In this document: positions 33,762 to 43,702 of the stretch, piece after piece
How the letters are laid out: every line of letters begins with the position of its first letter
Numbering within the stretch: the stretch's first letter is position 1
Source of the DNA: Congregibacter litoralis KT71
GTDB taxonomy: Bacteria; Pseudomonadota; Gammaproteobacteria; Pseudomonadales; Halieaceae
DNA length: 64,000 nt
NCBI RefSeq assembly: GCF_000153125.2
Contig: NZ_CM002299.1
Location: 1,673,075-1,737,074 of the forward strand
Direction of reading: 5' to 3'
Notes under the pieces: generated by a model
What the model saw: only the letters and a program-made list of their open reading frames with translations
What the model was told of the DNA's origin: nothing
Database searches by the model: none
Position numbers and translations under genes: made by a program

Positions 33762-34157
33762 ATGGAAATAAGAAGCGCCGTGTCAATGTTCTCAGCCCTG
33801 GCCCAGGAAACGCGCCTGCGCGCGTTTCGCCTCCTGGTTCAGGCGGGTCCTGATGGGATGGCGGCAGGCGAGCTCAGTGACGCTCTGGGCACGCCGCACA
33901 ACACCATGTCGTTTCATCTCAACCATTTATCGACGGCTGGAATCATCTCCTCTCAAAAGAAGGGTCGGTCCATCATTTATTCGGCCAATTTTAATGTCAC
34001 CCGTGACCTCATCGCGTTTATGGTCGAAGACTGCTGCAACGGCACTTTTGCAAACATTCGGGACGATAAAAAGACAGGCTGTTCCATCATTGAGCTGAGT
34101 GATTTCTGCAGCGTTGAGGACAGCGTTGCCGCCGTTTCCGAGAGAGAATCGCTGTAA
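33762..34157 (+). CDS. arsR: ArsR-family As(III)-responsive repressor
   Basis: A 131-residue winged-helix repressor of the arsenic operon. The DNA-recognition helix is in LGTPHNTMSFHLNHLSTAG. The candidate As(III) ligands are in the C-terminal part: Cys91-Cys92 (EDCCNGT), Cys107 and Cys116. This location differs from the E. coli type (CxC in the recognition helix) and resembles ArsR proteins with C-terminal sites. First gene of arsR-arsC-ACR3. It has no visible ribosome site, consistent with a leaderless message. Confidence 0.92.
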   Translation: MEIRSAVSMFSALAQETRLRAFRLLVQAGPDGMAAGELSDALGTPHNTMSFHLNHLSTAGIISSQKKGRSIIYSANFNVTRDLIAFMVEDCCNGTFANIRDDKKTGCSIIELSDFCSVEDSVAAVSERESL

Positions 34158-34191
34158 GAGTCGAGAACATAATCGTGGAGCAAAGCAGTCA

Positions 34192-34602
34192 ATGAAAAAG
34201 GTCCTGGTGCTCTGCACTGGCAACTCCTGTCGCTCGGTGATGGCGGAGGCCCTCATCAATCATCTTGGCGCGGGCCATTACACGGCCGTAAGCGCGGGTA
34301 GTTTTCCCGCGGGTTATGTCCATCCGGGGTCTCTTGAAACCCTGGCCCGTCATCAGGTGCCCGTGGACAAGCCGCGAAGCAAGTCCTGGGATGAATTTTC
34401 GGCGCACCACTTTGATCTCGTGCTCGCCGTCTGCGATGAAGCCGCAAAGGAAACCTGCCCCGCGTTCCCGGGGCGATTCGAGCGAAAGCATTGGAGCATT
34501 CCTGACCCCGCCAAAGCGGAGGGCAGCGAAGCTGAGGTGCAGCGGGCCTTTGATGACGCCTTCAATCTGCTCAAAGACCGGATTGAGGCTGAACTCCTGT
34601 GA
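34192..34602 (+). CDS. arsC: Thioredoxin-type arsenate reductase ArsC
   Basis: A 136-residue reductase of the low-molecular-weight phosphatase fold that converts arsenate to arsenite. The P-loop CTGNSCR gives Cys8-x5-Arg14, and the redox relay cysteines are Cys81 and Cys89 ([12 protein letters not shown]). The catalytic Asp105 lies in IPDP. The start is the ATG at 34192, since the frame upstream lies inside arsR. The stop overlaps the start of the arsenite exporter (GTGA). The product is passed to ACR3 for export. Confidence 0.94.
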   Translation: MKKVLVLCTGNSCRSVMAEALINHLGAGHYTAVSAGSFPAGYVHPGSLETLARHQVPVDKPRSKSWDEFSAHHFDLVLAVCDEAAKETCPAFPGRFERKHWSIPDPAKAEGSEAEVQRAFDDAFNLLKDRIEAELL

Positions 34603-35645
34603 CAGACGAATCATCAGCCATGGGGCTCTTTGAGCGTTACCTGTCTCTCTGGGTGGGTCTGTGCATTGTTGCCGGTGTTGCCCTGGGCATTCTTGTGCCG
34701 GGGATTTTTCAGGCGATTGCCGCGCTGGAATATGCCAGCGTTAACCTGGTGATTGCGGTTTTTATCTGGGTGATGATCTACCCCATGATGGTGAGTGTCG
34801 ATTTCGCGTCCCTCAAGGATGTCGGTAAAAAGCCCAAGGGTCTCTGCGTCACCCTGGTGGTGAACTGGCTGATCAAGCCCTTTACCATGGCGGCTCTCGG
34901 AGTGTTTTTCTTTGAGGTCGTGTTTGCCGGCTGGGTCGATCCCGCGAGCGCGAAAGAGTACGTGGCAGGCATGATTTTGCTGGGGGTAGCGCCCTGTACA
35001 GCAATGGTCTTCGTTTGGAGCCAACTGGTGCGTGGCGATGCCAATTACACCCTGGTCCAGGTCTCCATCAACGACATCATCATGGTTTTTGCTTTTGCTC
35101 CCCTGGCTGCCTTCCTTTTAGGCATTAGCGATATCGTCGTGCCCTGGGAGACGCTCCTGCTATCTGTTTTTCTGTATGTGATCATCCCTCTCGCCGCAGG
35201 TTATGCGACGCGCAAAGCCCTCGATGGTGCGGCGAGGAATGATGCCGTCCATCGATTTACGGCGAGGGTCAAACCGTTTTCCGTGCTGGGCCTTCTGGCG
35301 ACGGTAGTCCTGCTCTTCGGGTTTCAGGCGCAGACAATCATCGACAGGCCCGTACTCATTGCCCTGATTGCGGTGCCCCTGCTGATACAGAGCTACGGTG
35401 TTTTTGCTCTGGCCTACGGCTGGGCTTATCTCTGGCGGGTTCCCTTCGACACCGCCGCGCCGGCAGCCCTCATTGGCACGTCCAATTTTTTTGAACTTGC
35501 CGTGGCCGTTGCCATCAGTCTCTTTGGTCTGAACTCCGGCGCGGCATTGGCGACAGTGGTGGGGGTGCTCGTGGAGGTGCCCGTGATGTTGTCCCTCGTG
35601 GCATTTGCGAACGGCACCCGGGGCTATTTTGCGGATCGTGGCTGA
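34599..35645 (+). CDS. arsB: ACR3-family arsenite efflux permease
   Basis: A 348-residue arsenite/H+ antiporter of the ACR3 (BASS) family with about ten membrane helices. The conserved motifs [13 protein letters not shown] and [15 protein letters not shown] are present, the latter with the essential cysteine in TM4. The GTG start at 34599 overlaps the arsC stop. An ATG seven codons later (34620, MGLFERYLS) is an alternative and fits the family N-terminus well. Some pipelines call this gene arsB and others acr3; it is ACR3, not the ArsB family. Confidence 0.93.
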   Translation: MTDESSAMGLFERYLSLWVGLCIVAGVALGILVPGIFQAIAALEYASVNLVIAVFIWVMIYPMMVSVDFASLKDVGKKPKGLCVTLVVNWLIKPFTMAALGVFFFEVVFAGWVDPASAKEYVAGMILLGVAPCTAMVFVWSQLVRGDANYTLVQVSINDIIMVFAFAPLAAFLLGISDIVVPWETLLLSVFLYVIIPLAAGYATRKALDGAARNDAVHRFTARVKPFSVLGLLATVVLLFGFQAQTIIDRPVLIALIAVPLLIQSYGVFALAYGWAYLWRVPFDTAAPAALIGTSNFFELAVAVAISLFGLNSGAALATVVGVLVEVPVMLSLVAFANGTRGYFADRG

Positions 35646-35666
35646 GGCCTCGAGGTAAAGCGAAAG

Positions 35667-36176
35667 CTAGCTGTCCACCGGTTCCAGAGGCTCTGATTTT
35701 GGCAGAGGCTTTGCGGTTACCGGTGCCGACCAGGTGCAGTTTGCCCGAAAAATATCATTAATCAGCATTTCGAGATCCGCGTAGGCCCGGTTCCTCCGAG
35801 CTTCCAACAAGGCCTCGATGCGGCTTGTCATATCGCCGGAGGTCCAGGTGATATGGCTGGTCAGCAAGACAAAAGCCTTTTGCGTGAGCACGGCGCCTTC
35901 TATGCCGGTGTTTCTGGGCTCCAGAGTGCGAAATCTCAGCAGGTCGTGTTCCGCAAGCCAGACAAAGGTTTCAAAACAGGCCTGGGAGCGCCGGTCCGGT
36001 AGTCCCGTCATATCCCATTTGATCGGCCCGGTGGTATCTTCTACCAACAGCAAATAGGGCACCGGGAAAGCCGCGTAAAGCGCGCAAAAAACTTCGGCGC
36101 AGCAATAGTGAAAGTCATCGATGTGCGTTGTTCTCATAGCCAGCGGTGTCTTCGCCACGTTGCGTAAACGACCCAT
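35667..36176 (-). CDS. Unknown conserved-looking protein, 169 residues
   Basis: Starts at the ATG at 36176 (MGRLRNVAKTPLAMRTTHIDD); an internal ATG 13 codons later is an alternative. The protein is soluble with Trp- and Cys-containing patches (FHYCCAEVFCALYAAFPVPY, GPIKWDMTG, HITWTSGDM) and a Pro-rich tail. No family was recognised. It is convergent with ACR3 (21-bp gap) and divergent from the permease gene. Coding quality is similar to the surrounding backbone, so it is probably real. Confidence 0.65.
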   Translation of the reverse strand: MGRLRNVAKTPLAMRTTHIDDFHYCCAEVFCALYAAFPVPYLLLVEDTTGPIKWDMTGLPDRRSQACFETFVWLAEHDLLRFRTLEPRNTGIEGAVLTQKAFVLLTSHITWTSGDMTSRIEALLEARRNRAYADLEMLINDIFRANCTWSAPVTAKPLPKSEPLEPVDS

Positions 36177-36261
36177 AGTATGACGGAAAATCTGCCGCGT
36201 GTTTCTGAGGAGAGCACGCCGCTTATGCAGGCCGCCATTGGTGTGTCTGCTACCATCGCGT

Positions 36262-37568
36262 TTATGTCGAATCACAGAGAAAATCGCCTGCGCCGGGACA
36301 TCGGGTCCTTCGGCGCTGCCTTCCTGGTCCTCAACGGACTCATCGGCGCTGGGATATTCGCGCTCCCCGGGAAAGTCGCCGTAAACGCGGGGCTCTTTAG
36401 CCCCTGGCTGTTTCTTGTGGTGGGGGCACTGTTTCTCAGCGTTGTTCTGGTGTTTGCGGAACTTGCGAGTTACTACGATGAGACCGGCGGCCCGGTCCTC
36501 TACGCAAGCGATGCCTTCGGGCCCCTGGCCGGCTTCGGTACCGGTTGGCTGCTGTTTTTATCGCGCACCACGGCCTTCGCAGCCAACGCGACGGTGATGG
36601 CGTCATACCTGGGCTCCCTGTTTGATGTCCTGGCGGGGGACTTGCCGCGCATGCTCATTATCACCACGGTGATTCTCGGGCTGACCTGGGCCAATATTCT
36701 TGGGGTGCGCGATGGTGTACGTGCCATGGGCGTGTTTACGTTTCTTAAAGCCGCACCTTTACTCATCCTGGTGCTGCTGGGTTTTCAGTACGTGTCGGGA
36801 AGCACCCTGTTGCCCTCGGCAGAGTTGCTCGTAGACGATCTGGGAAGCACGACGCTGCTGATGATTTATGCCTTCGTGGGCTTTGAGACCGTGGGCGTGA
36901 CAGCGGGGGAGACCACCCATCCCCGGCGCACACTGCCCCGTGTCCTCGTTGGAACGGTGGTATCCATCGGGCTTTTGTACTTTCTTATCGTGCTGGTTTT
37001 TGTGTCGGTGATTGATCAGGGCGATTATGCGAATGCGACCCTTGTGGACGTGGGCAGGGCCCTGGCGGGAACCGCGGGAGCTTTTGCCATCACCCTGGCC
37101 GCGGTCTTTTCCATCGGTGGCAACCTGGCGGGCTCCATGCTCGCGGCGCCCCGGCTGGTGTTTTCTCTTGCCGAAAACCGCCAGTTACCCCGGTGGTTCG
37201 CCCATGTGCACCCGCGTTACGCCACGCCTGATCGCTGCATCGTGGTCATGGGGGCGCTTGCTCTGGGTCTCGCGTTGACGGGATCCTTTGTAAAGCTCGC
37301 CGTCGCCAGCTCCGTGGCACGACTTCTCAGCTACATTATCTGTATCGCATCGCTACCCGCGATCCGTCGCGGTGCCAGCGACGCCGTTCGTCAGGATGCC
37401 TATCGTCTGAAGGGCGGCTATCTGATACCGGTCCTGGGATTGATGATCTGTCTGTGGCTGTTGATGCAGTCAAAGGCGGAGTCCTGGATCGCCGTGGGTG
37501 TTCTATTGCTAGCGGGTTTTGCATTTTATGCCTTCGAAAAACGCTTTGGCCTGGCGGAGCAACCGTGA
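36262..37568 (+). CDS. APC-superfamily amino acid/amine permease
   Basis: A transporter of the APC superfamily with about twelve helices; 434 residues from the ATG at 36262. That start is preferred over the ATG at 36180, which would leave three bases to the divergent gene and add a non-conserved leader. The family hallmark LIGAGIFALPGKVA in TM1 and GGPVLYASDAFGPLAGFGTGWL in TM3 are clear, with IYAFVGFETVGV in TM6. The substrate cannot be told from sequence. The next gene, tadA, starts 25 bp after its end. Confidence 0.88.
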
Positions 37569-37593
37569 GCTTGGAGTGTTCGGGGGTTACCGG

Positions 37594-38049
37594 ATGACCG
37601 ATGTGCAGCCTGATTTTATGGCGCGGGCGCTGCAGCTGGCGAAGGAAGCGGCGGAGGCGGGCGAGGTGCCCGTGGGCGCATTGGTTGTGCAGGACGGGCG
37701 TATTCTGGGAGAGGGTCGCAATGCACAGATCGGCGCGACGGATCCCACGGCGCATGCCGAAATCAACGCTCTGCGCGCTGCGGCGTCAGCCCTTGATAAC
37801 TATCGCATGCCCGGCGCGACACTCTATGTGACGCTGGAACCCTGCAGCATGTGCTGCGGCGCCCTGGTCCATGCACGCATTGGCAGCCTGGTTTTTGCCG
37901 CGCGGGAGCCCCGTGCCGGCGCCGTGGTCAGCACCCGGAATCTGCTCAATGAATCGGCGTTTAATCATCGTGTGTCGTGGCGGGAAGACGCCGAAAATGC
38001 GCCGGCGAGCGCCGCCCTGTTGCGGGCTTTTTTTCGCGAGCGTCGCTGA
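37594..38049 (+). CDS. tadA: tRNA-specific adenosine deaminase TadA
   Basis: Essential zinc deaminase that converts A34 to inosine in tRNA-Arg(ACG); 151 residues from the ATG at 37594. The active site has His54-x-Glu56 (TAHAEINAL) and Cys84/Cys87 (EPCSMCCGA). The start gives a normal family length; a longer frame would run into the permease gene. The C-terminus ends with FFRERR. It is convergent with mltF. Confidence 0.95.
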   Translation: MTDVQPDFMARALQLAKEAAEAGEVPVGALVVQDGRILGEGRNAQIGATDPTAHAEINALRAAASALDNYRMPGATLYVTLEPCSMCCGALVHARIGSLVFAAREPRAGAVVSTRNLLNESAFNHRVSWREDAENAPASAALLRAFFRERR

Positions 38050-38072
38050 AATCCCTTGAGGGCCCGGGGTGC

Positions 38073-39512
38073 TCAGAGGGCCCTGAGCTTCAGGCCGCGC
38101 AGCTCGTCAGGCACCAGCTCTTCCACACTTCTCGGTGCCTCGGGGCGTTGGGCGCGCGCCGTCTGCCAGCGAAGAATATTGTAGTAGTGGCGGATGTTCT
38201 GCACGTAACGCACGGCCTCCAGCCCCCGGGCGTAGCCGTAGCGCAGGGTGCGATAATGCTGCGGCTCCTCCAGCAGGGGCAGGGTGTCCATGATGTCTTC
38301 CCAGAAATGCGGGTCACCCCCCCGTCGCTCCGTGAGCACCCGGGCGTCCTCGAGATGCCCCATGCCGATGTTGTAGGCTGCGAGGGCGAGCCAGCTTCGG
38401 TCCGGCTCGAGGATGTCCTCGGGCAATCGGCGCCGCAGCTTCTTGAAATACCGCGCCCCACCGCGCAGGCTTCCTGCCGGGTCCGTGCGATCGTCAACAT
38501 CCATCTCCTTGGCGGTGGCAAGGGTGAGCATCATCATGCCGCGGACCCCCGTCCGTGAGGTGGCTTCAGGATCCCAGTGCGACTCCTGATAGCTGATGGC
38601 CGCCAGCAGTTCCCAGGGGATTTTCTGCTCCTGTGCAACGATCTCAATGAGCTGCTGGTAGCGACTCAGATCTTTGCGGACCTTGCCCACAAAGGTCTGG
38701 GAATCGACCCTGGATATTGCCTCGTCCCGATCAAAGTAGCGGGCACCTATGGCATCGATGCTGCCATCGCTCTGATGCCGTTCGAGAAAGTCATTGACGA
38801 TGGCCAGCAGGGGGGTATTTTTGGCGGAGCGGGGCAGGTACCAGACAACGTCTTTTTCTTCGTCGAGACTGAAGGCGACCTCAAGCCTCGGAACCAGGTT
38901 TTGCTGGATGAAAAAGTCCCGGGAATCGACCACCGCCAGATCGCTTTTATCCTCGTTGACCCGCGCCAGAAGGGCCGCGGTATCGCTGGCATCGATGCTG
39001 TCCCAGCGCAACCAATCCAGACCTTCGTCCCGAAGCCTTTCCAACAGCTCCTCGTGACTGCTGTCCTTGAGCACCGCAAGACTCATGTTTTTGAGGTCCT
39101 CGGGTTTGCGGGGTTTTTTTCGTCCGACCTTGTAAATGACCTGAGGCATCTGCGTGGCGTAGGGGACAGACGCCGCAAAACGCGTGCTGCGCGTATCCGT
39201 GAGGGTAAGTCCGGCGCCGGCGATGTCGGCCTCACCCCGTTCCAGGGCCGCAAAAATCTCCTCAATGGAGAAGGCCTGAGAGACAAGGAGCTCGACACCG
39301 AGTTCTTCGGCCAGCATCGCGGCAAGGTCGTATTCAAATCCCCGGGGGCCGCCGCGGCCCAGGTAATAGGTGGTGGGACTGTTTCGGGTGATGAGCCGCA
39401 GCTCGCCACGCTCCTGTATTGCTTCCCGGGTATCGTTGCTTTGTCCACAGGCAGTTAGCAGCGCAGCTGCAAACAGGGTCAGAAAGCGAAGGCGGGTACG
39501 GGGGCGTGCCAT
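38073..39512 (-). CDS. mltF: Membrane-bound lytic transglycosylase MltF
   Basis: A 479-residue lipoprotein with lipobox ALLTACG (Cys22). An SBP_bac_3-like regulatory domain (about 35-270) is followed by a lysozyme-like transglycosylase domain (from about 290) with catalytic Glu in SYQESHWDPEA, TGVRGMMMLT and AAYNIGMGHLEDA. It cleaves peptidoglycan at the outer membrane. Divergent from purL, a common neighbour pair in gammaproteobacteria. Confidence 0.95.
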   Translation of the reverse strand: MARPRTRLRFLTLFAAALLTACGQSNDTREAIQERGELRLITRNSPTTYYLGRGGPRGFEYDLAAMLAEELGVELLVSQAFSIEEIFAALERGEADIAGAGLTLTDTRSTRFAASVPYATQMPQVIYKVGRKKPRKPEDLKNMSLAVLKDSSHEELLERLRDEGLDWLRWDSIDASDTAALLARVNEDKSDLAVVDSRDFFIQQNLVPRLEVAFSLDEEKDVVWYLPRSAKNTPLLAIVNDFLERHQSDGSIDAIGARYFDRDEAISRVDSQTFVGKVRKDLSRYQQLIEIVAQEQKIPWELLAAISYQESHWDPEATSRTGVRGMMMLTLATAKEMDVDDRTDPAGSLRGGARYFKKLRRRLPEDILEPDRSWLALAAYNIGMGHLEDARVLTERRGGDPHFWEDIMDTLPLLEEPQHYRTLRYGYARGLEAVRYVQNIRHYYNILRWQTARAQRPEAPRSVEELVPDELRGLKLRAL

Positions 39513-39558
39513 CTTCTGATTGTAACGCTTTAAAAGCGCCCAAAGATCGGCTTTTCGC

Positions 39559-39587
39559 TTAACGCCGCGACGCCGTGGCGGTACAAT
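39559..39587 (+). promoter_or_regulatory. Probable purL promoter
   Basis: -35 TTAACG (39559-39564), 17-bp spacer, -10 TACAAT (39582-39587), in the 123-bp gap between divergent mltF and purL. No obvious PurR palindrome is visible. Confidence 0.6.
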
Positions 39588-39635
39588 TCGCCCCTTCGCA
39601 GCTTCATGCTTTTGCTACCGAGAGACTCCCCCCTG

Positions 39636-42600
39636 ATGCTCGTTATTCCTGGCGCTTCGGCCTTGTCCCCCTTCCGACAGCAAGCGTTGGAGCACCGTTT
39701 ACGGGAGCGATGGCCAACGGTCAGCCTCCGGCGCTGTGGCTTTGTCCATGTCGTGGACGCGGAAGCCCTCGACGACGCGCGTTTCTCCCGTCTGGCGGCC
39801 TTGCTCAGCCAGGCAGCAATCCCGGATTTTTGCGCGGTGGCGTCTTTTGAGTCGGGCAGCTGGCTGTATGTCATGCCGCGTCCCGGGACCATCTCCCCCT
39901 GGTCAAGCAAAGCGACAGATATCGTGCGCCGCTGCGGCTTTGATGAAGTTCATCGCGTCGAGCGGATCTGTGCTTATGAGCTCGACGGTGTCGCGCCGGG
40001 GACGCAGGATTGGGATGATCTTGCGATCGAGCTCCATGATCAGATGGTGGAAGCGACTACCGCTACCCTCCCGGGCGTAGCAGCACTGTTTTCCCAGCTT
40101 GCACCGGCAGAAAGCCGGGAGATCGATGTACTCGGTCAGGGGCGGGCGGCGCTGGAAACCGCCAACGGTGCTCTGGGACTGGCCCTGGCGGAAGACGAAA
40201 TTGACTATCTCTGCGACAGCTTTTCCGGTCTGGGACGTAACCCCCGGGACGTCGAGCTCATGATGTTTGCCCAGGCTAACTCCGAGCATTGTCGCCACAA
40301 GATTTTTAATGCCAGCTGGACGATTGACGGCGAGGATCAGGCCAAAAGCCTGTTTGCGATGATCCGTAATACCCATGCGGCCAGCCCCCAGGGGGTGTTG
40401 TCTGCCTACTCCGACAATGCCGCGGTGGTGGAGGGTCACGAGGCAAGCCGTTTTGTCCCCGACAGTGTTTCCCGGGAGTACGCTGACAAGGCGCAGCCCG
40501 TGCATTTGCTGATGAAAGTGGAGACGCATAATCACCCCACGGCCATCGCGCCATTTCCCGGTGCAGGGACCGGCGTGGGGGGCGAGATTCGCGACGAAGG
40601 TGCTGTGGGTCGCGGGTCCAAACCCAAGGCAGGCTTAACCGGTTTTAGCGTATCTAATCTTCGCATTCCGGGACAGGTGGAGCCCTGGGAGCCGGACAAT
40701 GGCAAGCCCGCGCGCATCGCATCTGCCCTGGACATCATGCTCGAAGCACCCATAGGCGGTGCCGCCTTCAACAACGAATTTGGTCGGCCCAACCTCTGCG
40801 GATATTTTCGCAGCTACGAGCAGCGAATCTCCGTACCCGGTGGTAACGATACCGCGGCGGAAGTTCAAGTGCGCGGGTATCACAAGCCCATCATGATCGC
40901 CGGCGGCTTTGGCAATATCGCTGCCGAGCATGTCGACAAACCGGAGTTTTCCCCCGGGGCTGCGCTGCTGGTGCTCGGCGGCCCAGCCATGCTCATCGGG
41001 CTGGGGGGGGGAGCAGCGTCGAGCATGGCGAGCGCCGACGGTCAGGAGTCCCTGGATTTTGCCTCGGTACAGCGTCAGAACCCCGAAATGGAGCGACGCT
41101 GTCAGGAGGTTATCGATCGCTGCTGGCAGCTTGGCGAAGAGAACCCCATCGCCTTCATTCACGACGTTGGCGCAGGAGGCTTATCCAACGCGCTCCCCGA
41201 GTTGGTCAAAGATGGCGGCTGCGGCGGTCTGTTCTCCCTGCGGGATGTGCCCTGCGATGACCCGGGTATGTCGCCCCTGGAAATCTGGTGCAATGAAAGC
41301 CAGGAGCGTTACGTACTGGCCGTCATGCCGGAGCACCTGGAGCGGTTCAAGGGTATCTGCGCGCGGGAGCGCTGCCCCGTCGCCGTGGTAGGAGAAGCCA
41401 CCGCTGACAAGGCTATTGTTGTCAGCGACGGGCACTTTGATGACACCCCGGTGGCCATGCCCATGTCGGTTTTGTTCGGCAAGCCGCCACGTATGCATCG
41501 CAGGGACCATCGTTCGTCGGGGCTTGGCGCAGCACTGAGCGCCGCGCCGTCGGTCGAAGAAGCCTTGCATCGGGTGTTGGGTCTGCCCACCGTCGCCAGT
41601 AAAAGCTTTTTGATCACCATCGGTGATCGTACGGTCACAGGGCTGGTGGCCCGGGATCAAATGGTGGGTCCCTGGCAGGTGCCGGTAGCGGATTGTGCCG
41701 TATCCCTCGTGAGCTATGACTCGAACAAGGGAGAGGCCATGGCCATGGGAGAGCGCACGCCTGTTGCCCTCTTGAGCAGTCCCGCCTCCGCCCGAATGGC
41801 CGTTACCGAGGCCATAACGAATATCTGCGCGGCGCCCGTGGCGCGCATGAGCGACATTCGCCTGTCCGCTAACTGGATGTGTGCGGCGGACACCCCCGGT
41901 GAGGGCGCGGCGCTGTATGACGCCGTCCACGCTATCGGCGAGGAGCTGTGTCCTGCCCTGGGTATTGCGATCCCTGTGGGCAAAGACTCCATGTCCATGG
42001 CGACACGCTGGCATCAGGATGGCAGGGAGCAAACGGTCACGGCGCCCATGTCCCTGGTCGTGTCTGCCTTTGCACCCGTGGGTGATACCGCGGAAACACT
42101 GACGCCCATGATCGCTGGGGACCCGGAGCTGAGTCTGGTGCTTATTGATCTTGGTCGCAACCGGGATCGTGTGGGGGCATCGGCGCTGGCGCAGGTCTAC
42201 GGCGAGCTTGGCGCAGAGCCGGCGGATCTTGATGACCCCGGCGACCTTCTCGCGTTTTTCGAGCTGTTGCGCTGGGGCAAGGCGCGCGGCGATGTGATTG
42301 CCTATCACGACCGCTCCGACGGCGGTCTCGCGGTCACGCTCCTCGAGATGGCCTTTGCCGGACGTTGTGGTCTGGAGATTGTATTGCCAGAGGGCGTCGA
42401 TGCGCTGCGGCGATTATTTTCCGAGGAGCCCGGCGCGGTGGTGCAGATCCCCAAATCCCAGCTTGCGGACTGGTCCGCCCGTGCCGATGACCTGGGGATC
42501 GGTGACTGTCTCCACACCCTGGGCTATGCGCGCGGCGATGAGCAAGTGAGATTCTGGTCCGGCGATACGGCGCTTATCGACACGATGCGCGGTGCCCTCC

Positions 42601-43538
42601 AGGAGCGCTGGAGCCAGTGCAGCCACGCCCTGCAACGTCTTCGGGACAACCCCGAGTGCGCCGACGAGGAGTGGGCGCGAATCAGCGCTCAGGATCCGGG
42701 TTTGTCGATGCATTGGAATCCCCTGCCACCGAAGAGCGCTGCGCCGATGATCAACAGCGGCGCAAAACCCCGGGTGGCGGTGCTTCGCGAGCAGGGCGTG
42801 AACGGTCAGGTGGAGATGGCTGCGGCCTTTGATCGCGGCGGCTTCACGGCGGTTGATGTGACCATGAGTGATCTCTTTGCCGGGGACGCGCATCTTGGCG
42901 ACTTTGCGGGTCTTGTGGCCTGTGGGGGCTTTTCCTTCGGGGATGTGTTGGGAGCGGGGGAGGGCTGGGCAAAATCCATTCTGTTTAACCCGCGTTTACG
43001 CGATAGTTTCAGCGAGTTTTTTGCCCGGCCCGACAGTTTTGCTCTGGGCGTGTGCAATGGCTGTCAGATGCTCTCAACCCTCCGGGAGTTGATACCGGGC
43101 ACGGAGCACTGGCCCTGGTTCCGACGGAATCGCTCGGAGCAGTTTGAAGCCCGACTCGCCATGGTCGAGGTGGGGACGTCGCCCTCAATGTTTTTCCAGG
43201 GTATGGCCGGGTCCCGGCTGCCCATCGCCGTCGCCCACGGTGAGGGGCGCGCGGTGTTTGCGAACGGGGCCGCACAGGAGCGATGCGAGGCCGCCCAGCT
43301 CGTGGGCCTGCGCTATATCGAAAACAGCGGCGAGATAGCGGAGCGTTACCCCGCGAATCCCAATGGATCGCCCGCCGGTATCACCGGTGTGTGCAATGAG
43401 AGCGGTAGGGTAACCATCATGATGCCCCATCCCGAGCGGGTGATTCGCCGACGGCAGTTTTCCTGGGCCCCCGCTGAGATGGGTGACGATTCCCCCTGGC
43501 TTCGCCTGTTTCAGAATGCCCGGAGCGCGATGGACTAA
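39636..43538 (+). CDS. purL: Phosphoribosylformylglycinamidine synthase PurL (large, single-chain)
   Basis: Fourth step of purine synthesis: FGAR plus glutamine and ATP to FGAM. The 1300-residue single-chain form combines the N-terminal and linker domains, two AIR-synthase-like halves (ATP-binding at about 300-420, [12 protein letters not shown]) and a C-terminal glutaminase with catalytic Cys1140 (VCNGCQM) and [13 protein letters not shown]. The start is the ATG at 39636 ([16 protein letters not shown]), which aligns with the usual SPALSAFR-like start; the ATG at 39606 is rejected. Terminates at 43538. Confidence 0.97.
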   Translation: MLVIPGASALSPFRQQALEHRLRERWPTVSLRRCGFVHVVDAEALDDARFSRLAALLSQAAIPDFCAVASFESGSWLYVMPRPGTISPWSSKATDIVRRCGFDEVHRVERICAYELDGVAPGTQDWDDLAIELHDQMVEATTATLPGVAALFSQLAPAESREIDVLGQGRAALETANGALGLALAEDEIDYLCDSFSGLGRNPRDVELMMFAQANSEHCRHKIFNASWTIDGEDQAKSLFAMIRNTHAASPQGVLSAYSDNAAVVEGHEASRFVPDSVSREYADKAQPVHLLMKVETHNHPTAIAPFPGAGTGVGGEIRDEGAVGRGSKPKAGLTGFSVSNLRIPGQVEPWEPDNGKPARIASALDIMLEAPIGGAAFNNEFGRPNLCGYFRSYEQRISVPGGNDTAAEVQVRGYHKPIMIAGGFGNIAAEHVDKPEFSPGAALLVLGGPAMLIGLGGGAASSMASADGQESLDFASVQRQNPEMERRCQEVIDRCWQLGEENPIAFIHDVGAGGLSNALPELVKDGGCGGLFSLRDVPCDDPGMSPLEIWCNESQERYVLAVMPEHLERFKGICARERCPVAVVGEATADKAIVVSDGHFDDTPVAMPMSVLFGKPPRMHRRDHRSSGLGAALSAAPSVEEALHRVLGLPTVASKSFLITIGDRTVTGLVARDQMVGPWQVPVADCAVSLVSYDSNKGEAMAMGERTPVALLSSPASARMAVTEAITNICAAPVARMSDIRLSANWMCAADTPGEGAALYDAVHAIGEELCPALGIAIPVGKDSMSMATRWHQDGREQTVTAPMSLVVSAFAPVGDTAETLTPMIAGDPELSLVLIDLGRNRDRVGASALAQVYGELGAEPADLDDPGDLLAFFELLRWGKARGDVIAYHDRSDGGLAVTLLEMAFAGRCGLEIVLPEGVDALRRLFSEEPGAVVQIPKSQLADWSARADDLGIGDCLHTLGYARGDEQVRFWSGDTALIDTMRGALQERWSQCSHALQRLRDNPECADEEWARISAQDPGLSMHWNPLPPKSAAPMINSGAKPRVAVLREQGVNGQVEMAAAFDRGGFTAVDVTMSDLFAGDAHLGDFAGLVACGGFSFGDVLGAGEGWAKSILFNPRLRDSFSEFFARPDSFALGVCNGCQMLSTLRELIPGTEHWPWFRRNRSEQFEARLAMVEVGTSPSMFFQGMAGSRLPIAVAHGEGRAVFANGAAQERCEAAQLVGLRYIENSGEIAERYPANPNGSPAGITGVCNESGRVTIMMPHPERVIRRRQFSWAPAEMGDDSPWLRLFQNARSAMD

Positions 43539-43597
43539 TACCGGGAGTTCGGGCGCCGCGGGGCGCCCCTGGCGCCTCCCTGGCGAGCCTCGGGCCC

Positions 43598-43625
43598 TTG
43601 AGACCTGACGGTCAGCGTCTATAAT
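43598..43625 (+). promoter_or_regulatory. secD promoter
   Basis: -35 TTGAGA (43598-43603), 16-bp spacer, consensus -10 TATAAT (43620-43625). It lies in the purL-secD gap, about 78 bp before the secD start. Upstream the GC-rich inverted sequence at about 43552-43567 could end purL transcription but has no T run. Confidence 0.75.
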
Positions 43626-43702
43626 GCGCCCCCTTATTCTCCGTGGCCCGGGGTCAAACGGTTTTTGTTTGGCGTTGCGGCTACCCTACTGCAGACCATG
43701 GC

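Noticed and set aside
36180..36261. 28-residue N-terminal extension of the APC permease
   Set aside because: It would leave three bases to the divergent gene and no room for promoters; the family start aligns with the ATG at 36262.
39663..43430. Long antisense frames within purL, including one of 375 codons
   Set aside because: High-GC shadow frames opposite a well-conserved gene, without starts, ribosome sites or recognisable domains.
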